From the NCBI GenBank assembly GCA_030710605.1, contig CP092871.1:67785887-67849886 (forward strand): DNA of 64,000 nucleotides, in the 5' to 3' direction. The position numbers were made by a program, and so were the translations under genes. The notes under the pieces are model-generated. The model was given only the letters and a program-made list of their open reading frames with translations. It made no database searches and was not told the origin of the DNA. Shown piece by piece: positions 1 to 10,720 of this stretch. Source of the stretch: Cordylochernes scorpioides. Taxonomy: Eukaryota; Arthropoda; Arachnida; Pseudoscorpiones; Chernetidae. Each line of letters starts with the position of its first letter. Within the stretch, counting starts at the first letter, position 1.

Positions 1-75
1 ATCTCTAGACCGCTCTACTATTGTATTGGACTGGTTTTGTTATATACCCTGCATTTCTATGGAAGGCAGCTAAAT
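1..75 (-). repeat. Fragment of the GGCGAAAC/CTGATGAG repeat (family G)
   Basis: The text around 'ctagaccgctctactattgt' matches the distal part of the same repeat at 17950-18130 and 32455-32720, where it lies beside the GGCGAAAC...CTGATGAG box. Here the element is cut by the window edge and only the distal part remains. Confidence 0.5.
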
Positions 76-197
76 GGTGTTTAGTGAACTATGGACATAA
101 GCTTATAGGTCTGTAGAGGTACATACATATAAATTTCAAGGTATTGCATCGAGCAAAGCTCTTCCGCGCAAAACATGTTTTCATAACCATTATATAT

Positions 198-285
198 TAG
201 TAAATTAAATTTTATTGCCCTCTATCGTTAAAATTTTACACAAATAAATTTACTGGCATAGAGGGCAATAAAATTTAATTTACTA
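198..285. repeat. Perfect palindrome, 28-bp arms
   Basis: Two 28-bp arms (outer TAGTAAATTAAATTTTATTG, ending in GCCCTCTAT) are exact reverse complements around a 32-bp spacer. The transcript would form one long hairpin. It may be a minimal foldback transposon. No target duplication was recognised. Confidence 0.7.
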
Positions 286-970
286 ATTACATATATGCAC
301 ACGTATGTAAAAACAGATTTATACACATGAAAATTGACATTTTGACAATTTACACACTTAGATAGAGTTGGACTGTCGTAGAATTTGAGAAGTTTTTATT
401 TATTTGTAAAAGATAGAATATAAATAGAAACGAACTATCCTAGATTAGAAATAGTCAATAAATCTATTTTTGATATGAACCAGTAGAAAGGAGATTATGT
501 CGTTCGATTTAAAAGTTTGAATTTTAACCAATGATTTATTTAACTTCTGACGTTTCAGTGACCAGCTGTCACTCTTCTCAAGGGATTGGTTGTTGTGGCT
601 ATGTTTTTTTTCTGTACTTCCAACCAACAAATGGTCTTTCGAACTTGAATTTTAAATTTTTAAAAAGATACTCAGTGAAAAATTGATTAGAATTTTAATA
701 TTGTCAGGAGGACAGAGTTTCCTGGTATTCCCTCTTATCTGGACTGGACGGACCGATCGGGGTAAACAGTGGCGCCACGTGGAAGAAGGAAAAACTGAGT
801 TCTCCCCTCTTGCTCTAACTGCTGGGTCGATTTGTCTCATGTACATAGTAACTTTAATTTTATAGTTAAAATCTTTCCTATAACTAATTAAATAACTATT
901 TGAAGTAATTCGGAAGCTTATTTGATTTTTTTTTTTCGCGACACTATGATATATAAATTTCTGATATATA
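286..970. other. AT-rich stretch, no recognised gene
   Basis: Mostly low-complexity AT-rich DNA. Positions about 700-845 are more GC-rich and open for 60 codons on the plus strand, but the translation resembles no family I know and there are no splice signals to support an exon. Confidence 0.4.
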
Positions 971-1150
971 CAGTTAAACCTGTCTATAGTGCCCCCTCTT
1001 GGGACTCACCAAAAAAGGTGCTATAGAGAGGGGGTGCTATAGACAGGTCACTTTTGATGTATATAAATCGCATTGTACTACGTATTTAAAATCGGGCGCT
1101 ATAGAGAGGAAGGAGCTATTTAGAGGGGGCGCTATAGACAGGTTTAACTG
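971..1150. mobile_element. pogo/Tigger-like MITE
   Basis: The terminal inverted repeats begin CAGTTAAACCTGTCTATA and end with the reverse complement, and the element is flanked by TA on both sides (969-970 and 1151-1152). CAGT termini with a TA target duplication are typical of pogo/Tigger MITEs. Internal copies of GGGGGCGCTATAGA form further inverted repeats. No transposase is present. Confidence 0.8.
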
Positions 1151-1594
1151 TACATAATAAAAACCAAAAATGTGACATTTTCATATATAATTTGTCAAAA
1201 AGTTTATATTATTTTCAAATAATACTTTCTTTTTCTTTATAGAAATGTATTGGTCAAATTACACATAACACACAAAAAAAAAAGTTCTTACAAATGTTTT
1301 CCTAATTTTTTTTTTTCACGCTGTTTGCTAATTTCCTAGAATTTTGTTCACACCATTTATTGTCCCTAATTGGCAGGTTGGTTGTTACATGGAAAATGAT
1401 TATTAATTGGGTGTTGGACTAATTATCCATAATTAGAACTGACAAAGTAACAATTAATTGGTTTTCCTTGTTCTAATTATGGAGATTCCTGGAAACCGAG
1501 AGAGAAAATCTTTGTTGACGATTTTTCTTTTTGAAGTCTTTCTTTGAAGGAGAGATTAGGCAGGAAATATGTATTATTTCAAAACGAAATAATT

Positions 1595-1768
1595 TCATGA
1601 GCTTTTTAGATGGCAGAGCGCCATCTAGTGGAACAGAAATCAATTAAACGTTGATTTAATCTGTTCCCTGATATTTGGCGAACACATTTTCTTTATAAAT
1701 CAAGAAAAGCCAACCACGAAAGCGTTTCGGGCTGTTGGCCCTGGTCAGCGTGGTGAAGGCTGTACCTA
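1595..1768 (-). mobile_element. Foldback family H2 arm with degenerate hammerhead core
   Basis: It starts with the family's TAGATGGCAGAGCGCCATCT palindrome and the AAATCAACTAAACGTTGATT segment. On the minus strand at about 1712-1756 it reads CUGACCA, a GGGC/GCCC hairpin, then GAAACGC. The catalytic G8 of CUGACGA has become C, so this copy should be inactive. Compare the canonical copy at 57430-57470. Confidence 0.65.
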
Positions 1769-1917
1769 TACGATTAAAATATCGTCTAATCCCAGAGGCT
1801 TCCCGAGAAATCAAGAAATCAAGACCAAACTTGAGTAAATGCGCTGAACATATGAAAAAATATTAATGAATAAAATATTTTTAAAAAGTCAGATGTTGAT
1901 ATCAAAAACAAATTAGC

Positions 1918-2097
1918 CATATCCTGGCCACTAACATGAGAGTTTTTTTAGATGGCGCGCGCAGAGCGCCATCTAGTGGAACAGAAATCAACTAAACGTT
2001 GATTTAACCTGTTCCTTGATTTTTGGCCCACCCATTTTCTTGATTTATAATGGCGCTCTGCCATCTAAAAAAGCTCATGTTAGTGGTCAGGATATTG
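1918..2097. mobile_element. Foldback family H2 without ribozyme centre
   Basis: Inverted arms (ATATCCTGGCCACTAACATG at the left, its near reverse complement at the right) surround TAGATGGC...GCGCCATCTA and the family's GTTGATTTAACCTGTTCC segment. The central hammerhead-like part present at 37850-38135 and 57430 has been lost. Confidence 0.65.
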
Positions 2098-2194
2098 CAT
2101 TGATGAGAACGCCCCCCCCTGATCTAAAAATACTCCTACTTTCTGCCACCTTCTCTCCACCGAGACCTCTACCTTTCAAAATTGAGCGCCGTCC

Positions 2195-2530
2195 CCGTCC
2201 CTATACCTATCCTCCACCTCAATCCCTACCTCGAATCTGCCACATTCCCACCTGCCTCCTGATAATCCTGACGTCACATACTTTACTGATGGTTCTAAGA
2301 CATTCACAGGCATGGGCGCTGGGATATTCAGGACTTCTTCTCTTTCCCTTGTTCCCCCCCTCTGAAGCATCCATTCCTCTTTCAAACTATTGTTCAGTCC
2401 TTCAAGCGGAGAGTTTCGCACTTCTCTCAGCCTTGAAAGACACTTTTTCCCTTCCACCACATCTCTCCGTGGCAATCTTCACGGCCTGCCTTTTCACTTC
2501 TATCTTTGCCCAATTCTCATTGTCATCATT
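2195..2530 (+). pseudogene. Decayed RNase H domain of a non-LTR retrotransposon
   Basis: From 2279 the frame reads YFTDGSKT followed by GMGAGIF, the first catalytic block of an RNase H1-like domain. After a C7 run at about 2357-2363 the frame shifts and continues SVLQAESFALLSALK, the second block with the catalytic Glu (QAE). The order and spacing fit the C-terminal RNase H of I/Jockey-group LINEs. No RT, start or 3' tail is recognisable nearby, so this is an old fragment with at least one frameshift. RNase H of an LTR element is less likely because no integrase or protease motifs are near. Confidence 0.55.
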
Positions 2531-2894
2531 CCCTAATCCACAGATGCCAAACTAGCCTTTACTAAATTATTGCTTCACTTTATATTTAATATAACATTAA
2601 CCTAAACAGGTCACGTCTGCATACCATTGGCTAAATTCTCGTGTACTCATAACAAGTAAATAATTCTATCTCAAATCAAAATATTATATATAACATACAT
2701 ATAGAAAATTAACTGGTAATATGGGAAAGAGACTTCAAATATATTCAATCCATAGTACTGAAAAAAACAATAGAAATAATGTACATAATTTATTTATTTA
2801 TTATCATCAAATCAGGCGCGATATCTCCACAAGGGATGCTTGCGTCAAGCAACAACACTAAAATCAGAGAAGTATTTTACATAAACAATTGATT

Positions 2895-3665
2895 AATTTC
2901 AAGGTTTGAGGAGAAGTTAAAAGAAGAAAGGAAAGGACATTAAAATCATGCTTGATTCTACATCCCACATAGGAAAAGAGAAGTGACGACAAAATCAGAT
3001 CTTAGGCAAGGTTTGAGTGAATGTTTAAAGAAGAAAAGAAAGGACATTAAAATCATGCTTGAATCCACATCCTACCTAAGAAAAGCGAAGTAACGACAAA
3101 ATCAGATCTGAGACAAGGTTTGAGTAAATGTTTAAAAAAGAAAAAAAAATGACATTAAAATCATGCTTGAATCCACATCCTACCTAAGAAAAGCAAAGTA
3201 ACGACAAAATCAGATCTGAGAGAAGGTTTGAATAAATGTTCAAAAAAGAAAAAAAAAAGGACATTAAAATCATGCTTGATTTCACATTCTTTCTAAGAAA
3301 GGCAAAGTGACGACAAAATCAGATCTGAGACAAGGTTTGAGTAGAAGTTTAATGAAGAAAAGAAAGGAAAGGATATTAAAATCATGCTTGAATCCACATC
3401 TTACCTAAGAAAAGCGAAGTGACGACAAAATTAGATCTGAGACATGGTTTGAGTGAATATTTAAAGAAGAAAGGACATTAAAATAATGCTTGAATCCACA
3501 TCCTACCTAAGAAAAGATACGTGACGACAAAGCCATATCTGAGACAAGGTTTGAGTAAATATTTAAAGAATAAAAGGAAAGAAAGGATATTCAAATCATG
3601 TTTAATTCCACATCCTACGTAGAAAAAAGAGAAGTGACGACAAAATCAGATCTGAGACAACCAGA
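2895..3665. repeat. 107-bp tandem satellite, about 7 copies
   Basis: Units contain AAGGTTTGAGTRAATGTTTA, GACATTAAAATCATGCTTGA, TCCACATCCTACCTAAGAAA and GACGACAAAATCAGATCTGA in that order, repeating every ~107 bp. Copies differ by point changes and A-run length. Confidence 0.9.
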
Positions 3666-3899
3666 GAGAATTGAGTGCCGGATAAATGCAGGAACACTGC
3701 CATAGACAGTTAGTTTTTGGAAACTATGACGGAGATCAACTGAAGAACAGAAAACCTATCGAATGATAATAATGCTGATAGGAGTTCTTTTTTCCTCTCG
3801 CAAATAGATCACCATATGTAAATATCATGATCTTTCTCTCCTATAAAAAAAACACAGAAATCGTGAAAAATAAACCTTATACACAAGTATATCTATACA

Positions 3900-4700
3900 T
3901 ACACTCATGTACAAAACTTAAAGAAGTGGAAAGTCTTTAATACCCGGTTGTCTGTTTTAATGAAGGATATAGAGGCAATTTTGTTCACATTTAGTTATCT
4001 CGTGTGTCTTCAATAAAGATCACTGTAATATCTTTCAAAGTTATTGTCTGAATCTCGATATATATGTTAAAAGTTACAACTTCCTTAAGTGTTATCCATG
4101 AATGTATATTGGTTATCTCGTGTTTTTTTTTTCAATAAACCTCACTGTAATATCTTTTAGAGTTATTGTCTGAATCCCGATATACATGCTAAAAGGTAAA
4201 ACTTCCTTAAATTTTGTCCATGGGTGTATATTGGCTATATCCTGTGTATTCAATAAAGATCACTGTAATATCTTCCAGAGTTATTGTATAAACCCGGATA
4301 TACATGCTAAAAGATAATACTTCCTTAAGGTTTGTCCATGAGTGTATATTGGTTATCTCGTGTGTCTTCAATAAAGTTCATTACAGTATATTTCAGAGTT
4401 ATTGTCTGAATCCCGATATACATACTAAAAGGTACAACTTCCTTGAGTTTTGTCCATGAGTGTATATTGGTTATCTCGTGTGTCTTCAATAAAAGTCACT
4501 GTAATATCTTTCAAAGTTATTGTCTGAATAACGATATACATGTTAAAAGGTACAACTTCCTTAAGTTTTGTCCATGAGTGTATATTGGTTATCTCGTGTG
4601 TCTTCAATAAAGATCACTGCAATATCTTTCAGAGTTATTGTCTGAATCCCGATATACAGGCTAAAAGGTACAACTTCCTTAAGTTTTGTCCATGAGAGTA
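3900..4700. mobile_element. Mariner-ended element expanded into ~118-bp satellite (cluster 1)
   Basis: The left end reads TACACTCATGTACAAAACTT and the right end is its near reverse complement (TTTTGTCCATGAGAGTA), as in Tc1/mariner MITEs with TA targets. Between them about six units of ~118 bp repeat. Each holds GTTATCTCGTGTGTCTTCAA, a CACTGTAATATCTTTCA block, GTTATTGTCTGAATCCCGAT and the TIR-derived TTAAGTTTTGTCCATGAGTG. The same element exists as a single-unit form at 7417-7631. Confidence 0.8.
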
Positions 4701-4975
4701 CTTTGTATTTTTGCTAGTAGATCACATTGAAACTATAAATTCTTATTTATCGACTACGAGCCTAATTTGAAGTAATCTTCTAGAATTGGCAATACAGAAG
4801 AGAACATGTATCAACAGAGCCGCTCAATAAAATTTACAATTGGGATTAGAAAAACTCCCGTTTAATCAGATTGCCTTTGCGACAATTTAAAGTCGAGAAG
4901 AACCCATTAAGGATAATTGTATTTGTAATTGGGAGATATTTCAAATGTCGGAGAGTAAATCAGAATGGTATAGCA

Positions 4976-5180
4976 CAGGGGTCGGCAAGCCTTTGAGTCG
5001 GAAGAGCCAAAATTACAATTTACAAACTTTAAAAGTTTTTAAAGAGCCACAAATATTTTCCTTGCCAAGAATAAATAGTACTCGCATAAATAATATTTAC
5101 GTATGGAACTATATAAAGAGCCGCAGTTTCACATCTAAAGAGCCGCATGTGGCTCGCGAGCTGCACTTTGCCGACCCCTG
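4976..5180. mobile_element. hAT-like MITE
   Basis: Starts CAGGGGTCGGCAA and ends TTGCCGACCCCTG, with internal copies of AAAGAGCCRCA. The TIR sequence matches the Charlie-type hAT consensus pattern. The flanks share TATAG, a possible eroded 8-bp target duplication. No transposase. Confidence 0.75.
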
Positions 5181-5529
5181 CTATAGGCTAAAGACTTTCA
5201 GATATCATTTTTTTTATCATACCTATCATTAAATATTGGGCGATTAAAGAGAAGTTTTACAATTTATAATTTTTATAAAATCACACTTGAAGCCATGATA
5301 TCCATAAAACTCAAAAACATTAAAAGATACATACCAAGGTATGTAAGATACCTTGGTAGATATCCAAGAAGTTTACAATATATTTATACTTAGCCCAAAT
5401 ACTTAGAAATTTTTCAAAACAGACTTAGGTAGCCAATAGTATCAGTATGAGATTCAGTATCAATATATAATATATATAAGTATAAAAACAATATATAAAA
5501 GTAAAACCTAAGAATGCTATATCACAGCA
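5181..5529. other. AT-rich stretch, nothing recognised
   Basis: Contains a short inverted repeat around ACCAAGGTATGTAAGATACC (5334-5360) and otherwise low-complexity AT-rich DNA. Confidence 0.4.
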
Positions 5530-5660
5530 TTATGGTAGATTAAACTGGCGAAACCGCTGAAGGGTACACAGCTGATGAGCCAGGCCCTCACACTTTTTTT
5601 TTATCAGTGCAGTAAGTGCAGTATAATATTAATTTATTATTAAAAGAATCAAATGCGTCA
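5530..5660 (+). repeat. Family G repeat (type II hammerhead-like boxes)
   Basis: ACUGGC-GAAAC is followed 18 nt later by CUGAUGAG-CCAG, then a TGCAGTAAGTGCAG segment. The CUGGC and GCCAG parts are complementary and flank the two boxes as helix II would in a permuted hammerhead. This copy differs from the consensus in the middle (GCTGAAGGGTACACAG). Confidence 0.7.
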
Positions 5661-5865
5661 ACAATGGTTCAAATTTCTTATTGCCAATAGTATGTTTATT
5701 TTGCTGTAATTGTATATAAAAGATAAAACTCAATTATAATTATATTACATCATAAAACAAACCTTAAATAAAATGCTAAATAGTTTCGCTTGCACATTTT
5801 AAAGATATGTAAATAATATACAAGATATAAATTGTATTTAGAGATTTGGATTCTTTTCGTTGTAT

Positions 5866-5908
5866 ACTCCTGTAGAAGGGTGTATAATATCCGAAAACTT
5901 GAGAGATG
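5866..5908 (+). repeat. Foldback family H4 fragment (hammerhead-like)
   Basis: Reads CCUGUAGAAGGGUGUAUAAU then AUCCGAAAACUU. This is the CUGUAGAAG-hairpin-GAAA syntax of the H4 elements at 9108-9300. Helix III palindrome eroded. It lies just 5' of a Helitron. Confidence 0.4.
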
Positions 5909-5929
5909 GTTTAAATAAAATAGAAACAT

Positions 5930-6243
5930 TCTATATACAGTTACGAGCGTCATGCGTCATCTCTGTCACCGTTTGCTTTTTCTTTGGAATGGCGCTCTCC
6001 TATTGGTTGGCTACGATGGCGCCGCCACTGCGCGAGTCACTTTGGCCCCCCCCCCCCCCCCCACTCGCTTTTTGGTTTTTGTAACTATTGTGTTGGAGCG
6101 GGTCGCTCCTTAAATATATGCATATATTAGTTAATAACTAAATGGAATCCTCTCTTTCTCAATTTATAATTGTAACAAATAGTATTTGAATCAAAACATT
6201 CAATCGGGGTAAAACACGGGCGTTGCCCGGGTCATTCGGCTAG
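5930..6243 (+). mobile_element. Short non-autonomous Helitron, family B
   Basis: 5' end TCTATATACAGTTACGAGCG. The 3' end has the hairpin CGGGCGTTGCCCG, then 8-10 nt, then CTAG followed by T. This is the Helitron 3' signature (subterminal hairpin plus CTRR). It matches 16648-17039 in inverse orientation over its full length. It contains a C16 run and no Rep/helicase coding. The 5' flanking base is T rather than the expected A, so that end is less secure. Confidence 0.7.
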
Positions 6244-6246
6244 TAT

Positions 6247-6708
6247 TGTTACATGGATGACAAGGCCAAGATACTAGAGTAAAGTTGGGGAAAGAGGGGT
6301 GGACTCCAGCTCTCCCCGCTGCCATGTGGCAAGTGCCAATACAGCATTCCTGTTTGTGGGAGGACAGAGTCTGGTTACATCTGCGGAAAGGATAAGACGT
6401 GGCGTCTTGCCTCCGAGCGTGTGGATGATCCGGCAAGGAGAGCCTGACATCGGAGCGGTCTACAAGACGGTGTAGTCCAGGCTGGACGTGTATTGTGTAG
6501 AGCGGAACGGTTCACAAGAGGACATCCACGGCGCCAAGGATTCTTCTGACAGAGAGGTTGAAGGCAAGTCCCACTGTTGTATTCCTTCTGTTGAGTAAGA
6601 TACAATAAAGCGCTAACTTTAGCTGCAATTCCTTCGAACTCACGTGTGTATCTTTGTGACATCCTGAGTAGATAGAGTACACGAATAGCGTCTGGGTACG
6701 ACGTAACA
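6247..6708. mobile_element. Probable solo LTR
   Basis: Begins TGTTACATGGATGACAAGG and ends TACGACGTAACA, giving TGTTA/TAACA termini. It is GC-richer than its surroundings and carries AATAAA (about 6604) in the last third, as expected for an LTR polyadenylation signal. No matching partner LTR or coding region occurs in the window, and no clear target duplication is seen. Confidence 0.45.
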
Positions 6709-6751
6709 CTATTCTCGATGGCAGTGTGTTGTTACAAAATCTCACTTTACA

Positions 6752-7050
6752 GTTGGGGTCGGTGGAGCAGTGGTATAAGCTATCGATTTTAGACAGCCAC
6801 GACCTAGGATCGAATCCAGCATTGGACAATTTTTTTCTGATTAAAAATTTACTTGAATGGCCATTACCTTCTGCAAAAGTTCAACCTCACCAATGAGTGT
6901 AAGAGTACTAAATGAGGCATTGATACACTTGTAAGAGAAAAGGTCGAACTGCGTTTTCTACATGTGGTGTACTTAAAGTAAAATCAATTGCTAACTACTC
7001 ACCATGATTATCATGGCCATTGAATAAGTACCACCAACACCACAACGTAA
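6752..7050 (+). mobile_element. tRNA-derived SINE (diverged copy)
   Basis: The head GGGGTCGGTGGAGCAGTGGT resembles a polymerase III box A region, and GGATCGAATCC is the box B. The body (TCCAACC/TTCAACCTCACCAA, CATTTGTAAG, GCTAACTAC...CACCATGATTATCATGGCC) matches the SINEs at 29318, 35486 and 61863. Diverged, with no clean poly-A tail. Confidence 0.75.
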
Positions 7051-7334
7051 TATAAAAAAGGGCGTACGTGGATCTGTAAAGAAAAAATAATTTTGTTCTC
7101 AAAATATTTCGAGAGATTGCTCTCTCTCTATCGATATATTGCACATTGACAATACTTGACACAATGACACTTTTGACTAAAACCAGAATGTAAGTTTAAC
7201 GGATTATTGTTAAAATCTCTATGATAAAATTATTCCGCTTTTAATGCGAAGAAAGAGAACATTCCGAAATATTACCAACTATGTCAGTGCCCAAATGTTT
7301 CTTTTCTAAATAAACGGTTCCCTTACAGCAATGA

Positions 7335-7402
7335 TAATATATTTGGGAACCCCTGGCTCATCAGTGGCCAACTCTTCCAGCGCCAGTGTAACCCATCATG
7401 AT
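7335..7402 (-). repeat. Family G repeat fragment
   Basis: GGCTCATCAGTGGCCAACTC followed by TTCCAGCGCCAGTGTAA is the reverse complement of the G core (CTGGC...CTGATGAGCC). The GAAA box is lost in this copy. Confidence 0.5.
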
Positions 7403-7409
7403 AGATTGG

Positions 7410-7633
7410 ATATTACACTCATGGACAAACCTAAAGAAAATTGCACCTTTTAGCATATATATCGGGATTCAGACAATAACTCTGAAAGATATTTGATACA
7501 CAGTGACCTTTATTGAAGAAACACGAGATAACCAAGTGTGAACAAAATTGACTCTGTCTCCTTAAAAAAAAAACGACAATTGGCGACATCAAGGACTTCA
7601 ACTTCCTTAAGTTTTGTCCATGAGTGTATAAAT
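7410..7633. mobile_element. Single-unit mariner-ended MITE
   Basis: Ends are CACTCATGGACAAACC and TTAAGTTTTGTCCATGAGTG. Inside is one copy of the block that is tandemly repeated in the clusters at 3900, 35070 and 36940, plus a unique tail (GTGTGAACAAAATTG...GGCGACATCAAGGACTT). It looks like the founder form of the ~118-bp satellite. Confidence 0.75.
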
Positions 7634-8267
7634 AAAAAACATTCGCGCACTAAACACAGATGGCGCGGTTCTACCAAGTCATTGATATAGCTGAAAAAAG
7701 AAAGGCGTTGCCTTAAAGCGGCGATTTTTTTATCGAAGTGTTTGTTAATATTAGATCACTTAATAAAATATTGTGTCACAAATTTTGTTGATTTCTTGCA
7801 AATACTTAGCTAGCAAAGATGTGACGCGAAGTACAATTATTTAGTATCCTTCCCGAAGTGGTAGTAAAGAGAGAAGTAGAATAAAATAATGTTTACAAAC
7901 AACTATTATATTGGAATTAATAATAAATTTCCCGAAATAGTGACGATACTTATATATTTAAAACGATAACATACTAAAAATATAAAATTGTACTGTATTT
8001 GAAATTTGGGGAAAAAAATAGTTTACCGAAAAAAAAAAACGGCATAGAATAAACGAGTCGTCTGATTTTCCGGCGTTGCTAGATTAAATTACTGTATCAC
8101 ATTTTTTATTTAGCGCTAAAAAGTAGATTTCGCGACAAAATGCTGAGATTGATGGGAGCTGTGTCATCATAATGGACGTGGTTCTTGGACTCTTACCAAA
8201 GCCATGAAGAAGAGGATCAATGTGAGAGGTTTTGTTAGAACCTTGGGTGCCTAGAAATATAATAACC
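7634..8267. other. AT-rich stretch, nothing recognised
   Basis: No ORF, tandem repeat or terminal repeat stands out. A short GGCGACAA-like fragment only. Confidence 0.35.
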
Positions 8268-8538
8268 AATAGGGTGGCCCAAATGGTCTTTCCATATCTC
8301 CCTCCTTCAGTGCCTTCCTCTACTGAGGGTGGGCCACGTGGTCTCTCCATAGCTCTCTCCTTCAGTGCCTTCCTCTACTGAGGGTGGGCCACGTGGTCTC
8401 TCCATATCTCTCTCCTTCAATGCCTTCCTCTAATGAGGGTGGCCACAAGGTCTCTCCATATCTCCCTCCTTCAATGCTTTCCTCTACTGAGGGTGGGCCA
8501 CAAGGTCTCTCCATATCTACCTCCTTTAGTGCCTTCAG
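8268..8538. repeat. 55-bp minisatellite, about 5 copies
   Basis: Units TCTCTCCATATCTCYCTCCT, TCARTGCCTTCCTCTACTGA, GGGTGGGCCACRWGG repeat with a period of about 55 bp. Any ORF through it is a by-product. Confidence 0.85.
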
Positions 8539-8869
8539 TGAAAAGCTAATGTATTGGGTTTGCTTTTGAATACTTTTGACATTAGAAAGAGAGATTATGG
8601 TTGGCTTACAATAATAGAAGAATCCACGACATGAAACTATTAAAAGAAATTACACACAAACCTAATCGTATTCTTTTTTTTATTTCTTAAATATGAAAAG
8701 TCCGTATCTTCTAAGACTACACAAATATTTAACATCCAAAATAAGCCTAAACACGTACGTAGTTGATCTAACCATGATCCATCAAAGATATTTGGTCACT
8801 ATATAGTCAGGAATGATATTATATCGTTTAAGATGTAGAGAACAATTTTTTTTTATTACCATTACTATA

Positions 8870-9052
8870 TTTTGATAATATAAAAGAACAAAAAAGAGCT
8901 TCTTGTATAGAACACGTTTATTCCGATAGCTTTCGAACGACATCGTTTTTAACGCCCGTTGAAGAACGATGTCGTTCGAAAGCTAGTGGAATAAACATGT
9001 TCTACACAAGAAGTTCCTTTTTGTTCTTTTATATTATCGCAATATATCGTTT
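8870..9052. mobile_element. Foldback family H4, long hairpin
   Basis: Arms of about 80 bp (outer TTGATAATATAAAAGAACAA, inner ATAGCTTTCGAACGACATCG) are near-perfect inverted copies around TTTTTAACGCCCGTTGAAGA. Each arm carries GAAAGCU next to a GAACG/CGUUC hairpin. The right arm reads UUGAAGAACGAUGUCGUUC then GAAAGCUAG. The AGCU after GAA is palindromic, as in dimeric hammerheads. Confidence 0.75.
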
Positions 9053-9107
9053 ATTTAGCAAATCAATAAAATAATCCCTTGTATCAATATTGAGTTGAAA
9101 TATCAGG

Positions 9108-9302
9108 GGCCTCCAGGGAAAGTATCTTTTCAAAAACCTTTTTAATCTCTAGCTTTCAGGCACGAACGCCCTTCTACAGAAGAAAACATGGTACAATACC
9201 ATGGCATTATACTATGTGTTCTCCTGTAGAAGGGCGTTCATGCCCGAAAGCTAGATATTAAAAAGTTTTTTTTGGAAATATTTTCACTGGAGGCCTGATA
9301 TT
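9108..9302. mobile_element. Foldback family H4, second copy
   Basis: Inverted arms: GGGGCCTCCAGGGAAAGTAT...TCTAGCTTTCAGGCACGAAC and the opposite strand at the right. Both centres read CUGUAGAAGGGCGUUCAUGC followed by CCGAAAGCUAG. The GGGC/GCCC hairpin precedes GAAA and the AGCU palindrome. Relative to CUGANGA there is one extra A and A6 is U, so self-cleavage is doubtful. Confidence 0.75.
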
Positions 9303-9309
9303 TTTACTC

Positions 9310-9448
9310 AATGTTTAGTTAATAGTTCTTAAAATTAAAGATTCTTCGGCCAGTAAATATTTTTATTATCTTAGGAGATAAAAATATTTACTGGCAGAGA
9401 GAGAGAAGTATCTTTAATTTTAAGAACTATGTGAATGCCGGCCAGGCA
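9310..9448. repeat. Inverted pair of family H1 ends, core lost
   Basis: AATTAAAGATTCTTCGGCCA + GTAAATATTTTTATTATC is followed by its reverse complement. These are the segments that lie 3' of the hammerhead-like core in H1 copies at 10355 and 18836. The core itself is deleted at the junction. Confidence 0.65.
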
Positions 9449-9639
9449 ACCTCTATCTTTGTGATAGTTAATAGTTATTCCGATAGATGTCGCTCTAATA
9501 TATTTAATACTCATTTGAGATATCAAGGAATATATTTTTCGTCAATTCAAATGTCTAATGTTTTCTCTATCCTTTACCTTTTTTGATTATTATATACGTT
9601 TTTAATATGGAAATATCTTTATTTACGGGGCTGCTCACC

Positions 9640-9920
9640 AAAATTAATGATTTTTGAGCCCCGATGGACGCATAAAGCAGAATATATACAAAGCGCTGTT
9701 GGAGGGGCCTAAGGATGGGTGGCCAGGGGATCATCGCCGGGTGAGGCCAGGAGAGCCGGGATGTAGAGGAGGGGGGGCAGGGTAGTGATCTGCGTAGATC
9801 AGGGGAAGGCAGAGTCGGGTCCAATAGTATTGAGCTCAGGGGTGACCGTGGAGAGCAGACAGACCGCAATGCTCTATTGCAGCCAGAGTGGACAAAGTAA
9901 AAACTTTCTCTAAAAAGTAA
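9640..9920. other. GC-rich island, unidentified
   Basis: Markedly GC-rich relative to its flanks and open for about 100 codons on the minus strand (9567-9869), low-complexity in Pro/Ser/Leu. It abuts the LINE 3' end at 9924 but lies beyond it, so it is not the LINE body. Possibly a retrotransposon UTR fragment. Confidence 0.3.
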
Positions 9921-9923
9921 AGA

Positions 9924-9998
9924 GAGAGATTGAGATTGAAACTACTTTATTTCAATGTCCATATATGATTATATAGGGTTAAATACGCGTTGATAATA
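9924..9998 (-). mobile_element. 5'-truncated 3' end of the (TC)n-associated LINE
   Basis: Reverse complement: ATATGGACATTGAAATAAAG, TAGTTTCAATCTCAATCTCT, CTCTT. This matches the 3' terminus of the LINE at 56780-56815 (ATATGGACGTTAAAATAAAT, CAGTTTCAATCTCAATCTCT). The same (TC)n abuts the 3' end, an independent insertion with the same tail. Confidence 0.7.
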
Positions 9999-10319
9999 TG
10001 TTATCTTCATGCACTATGACGCTACATCCAGATGTGTGTAAAGCCTGTATATAAATACAGAAGGGAAAAGGATAAGCTGGTATTTACAGTAGCAGCTGAA
10101 GGGTAAACAACCAATCCTTTAATGCCATCACAGAGGATAACGTCCATTCAGCCAATGGTTCTGTCAGGGATTGCCTTCAAGAACGTCTGCTTCAGGATTT
10201 GATACATTTCCGGGTATATGCCAGTTATAACCTGCAACGTTTTCCTATTTAGACATGACAATGTACAAAATTTGAAATATCGCGTAAGAACGCCCTTGCA
10301 GCCTTAGATTAATTTTTAA

Positions 10320-10455
10320 CGCTTTACCAATTTTTTTAAAATTTTTATTCGTTCCTGACGAGGAAAAAATATTTTTTTCGAAACGTCAAGATAATAAAAA
10401 GATTTACTGGCCGAAGTATCTTTAATTTGAAGAGCTATGAATGCCGGCCAGGCAG
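10320..10455 (+). mobile_element. Family H1 Penelope-like end with hammerhead-like core
   Basis: The core starts at 10355: CUGACGAGGAAAAAAUAUUU then UUUUCGAAACGUC. Helix II is a poor A/U hairpin. GAA is followed by the ACGU palindrome and C (the cleavage position). Downstream is the conserved GATTTACTGGCCGAAGTATC and ATGAATGCCGGCCAGGCAGC. Confidence 0.65.
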
Positions 10456-10554
10456 CCTATATGTTTACGATGACAATTAAAATTATTTTATTGTCATCTT
10501 GTCCATACATGAGAAAATGCACAGTCTGCACTATTTTAAAAAGATAATTATATC

Positions 10555-10705
10555 AGCGGTATGGTAGATTAAACTGGCGAAACCGCTGGGAGGGTTCACC
10601 ACTGATGAGCCAGGTCCTCCCATTAATTTTTCCATTGCAGTAAGGGCAAAAGAAATTGTTTATTTTTAAAAAAATCATACGCGTTTATAATAGTTTCCAA
10701 TTTTG
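10555..10705 (+). repeat. Family G repeat (near-consensus)
   Basis: GGTAGATTAAACTGGCGAAA, CCGCTGGGAGGGTTCACCA, CTGATGAGCCAGG, then CCATTGCAGTAAGGGCA and ACGCGTTTATAATAGTTTCC. Same order as at 14205, 19868 and 40048. Confidence 0.8.
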
Positions 10706-10720
10706 ATACCTCTATATACA

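Noticed and set aside
2016-2190. N-terminal part of the 179-codon ORF as a gene
   Set aside because: It runs through the H2 foldback tail. Only the downstream RNase H-like blocks are meaningful, and they are in two frames.
5535-5590. Active type II hammerhead in family G
   Set aside because: The spacing between GAAA and CUGAUGA leaves no room for helix I, so self-cleavage in cis is not supported. Kept only as a structural observation.
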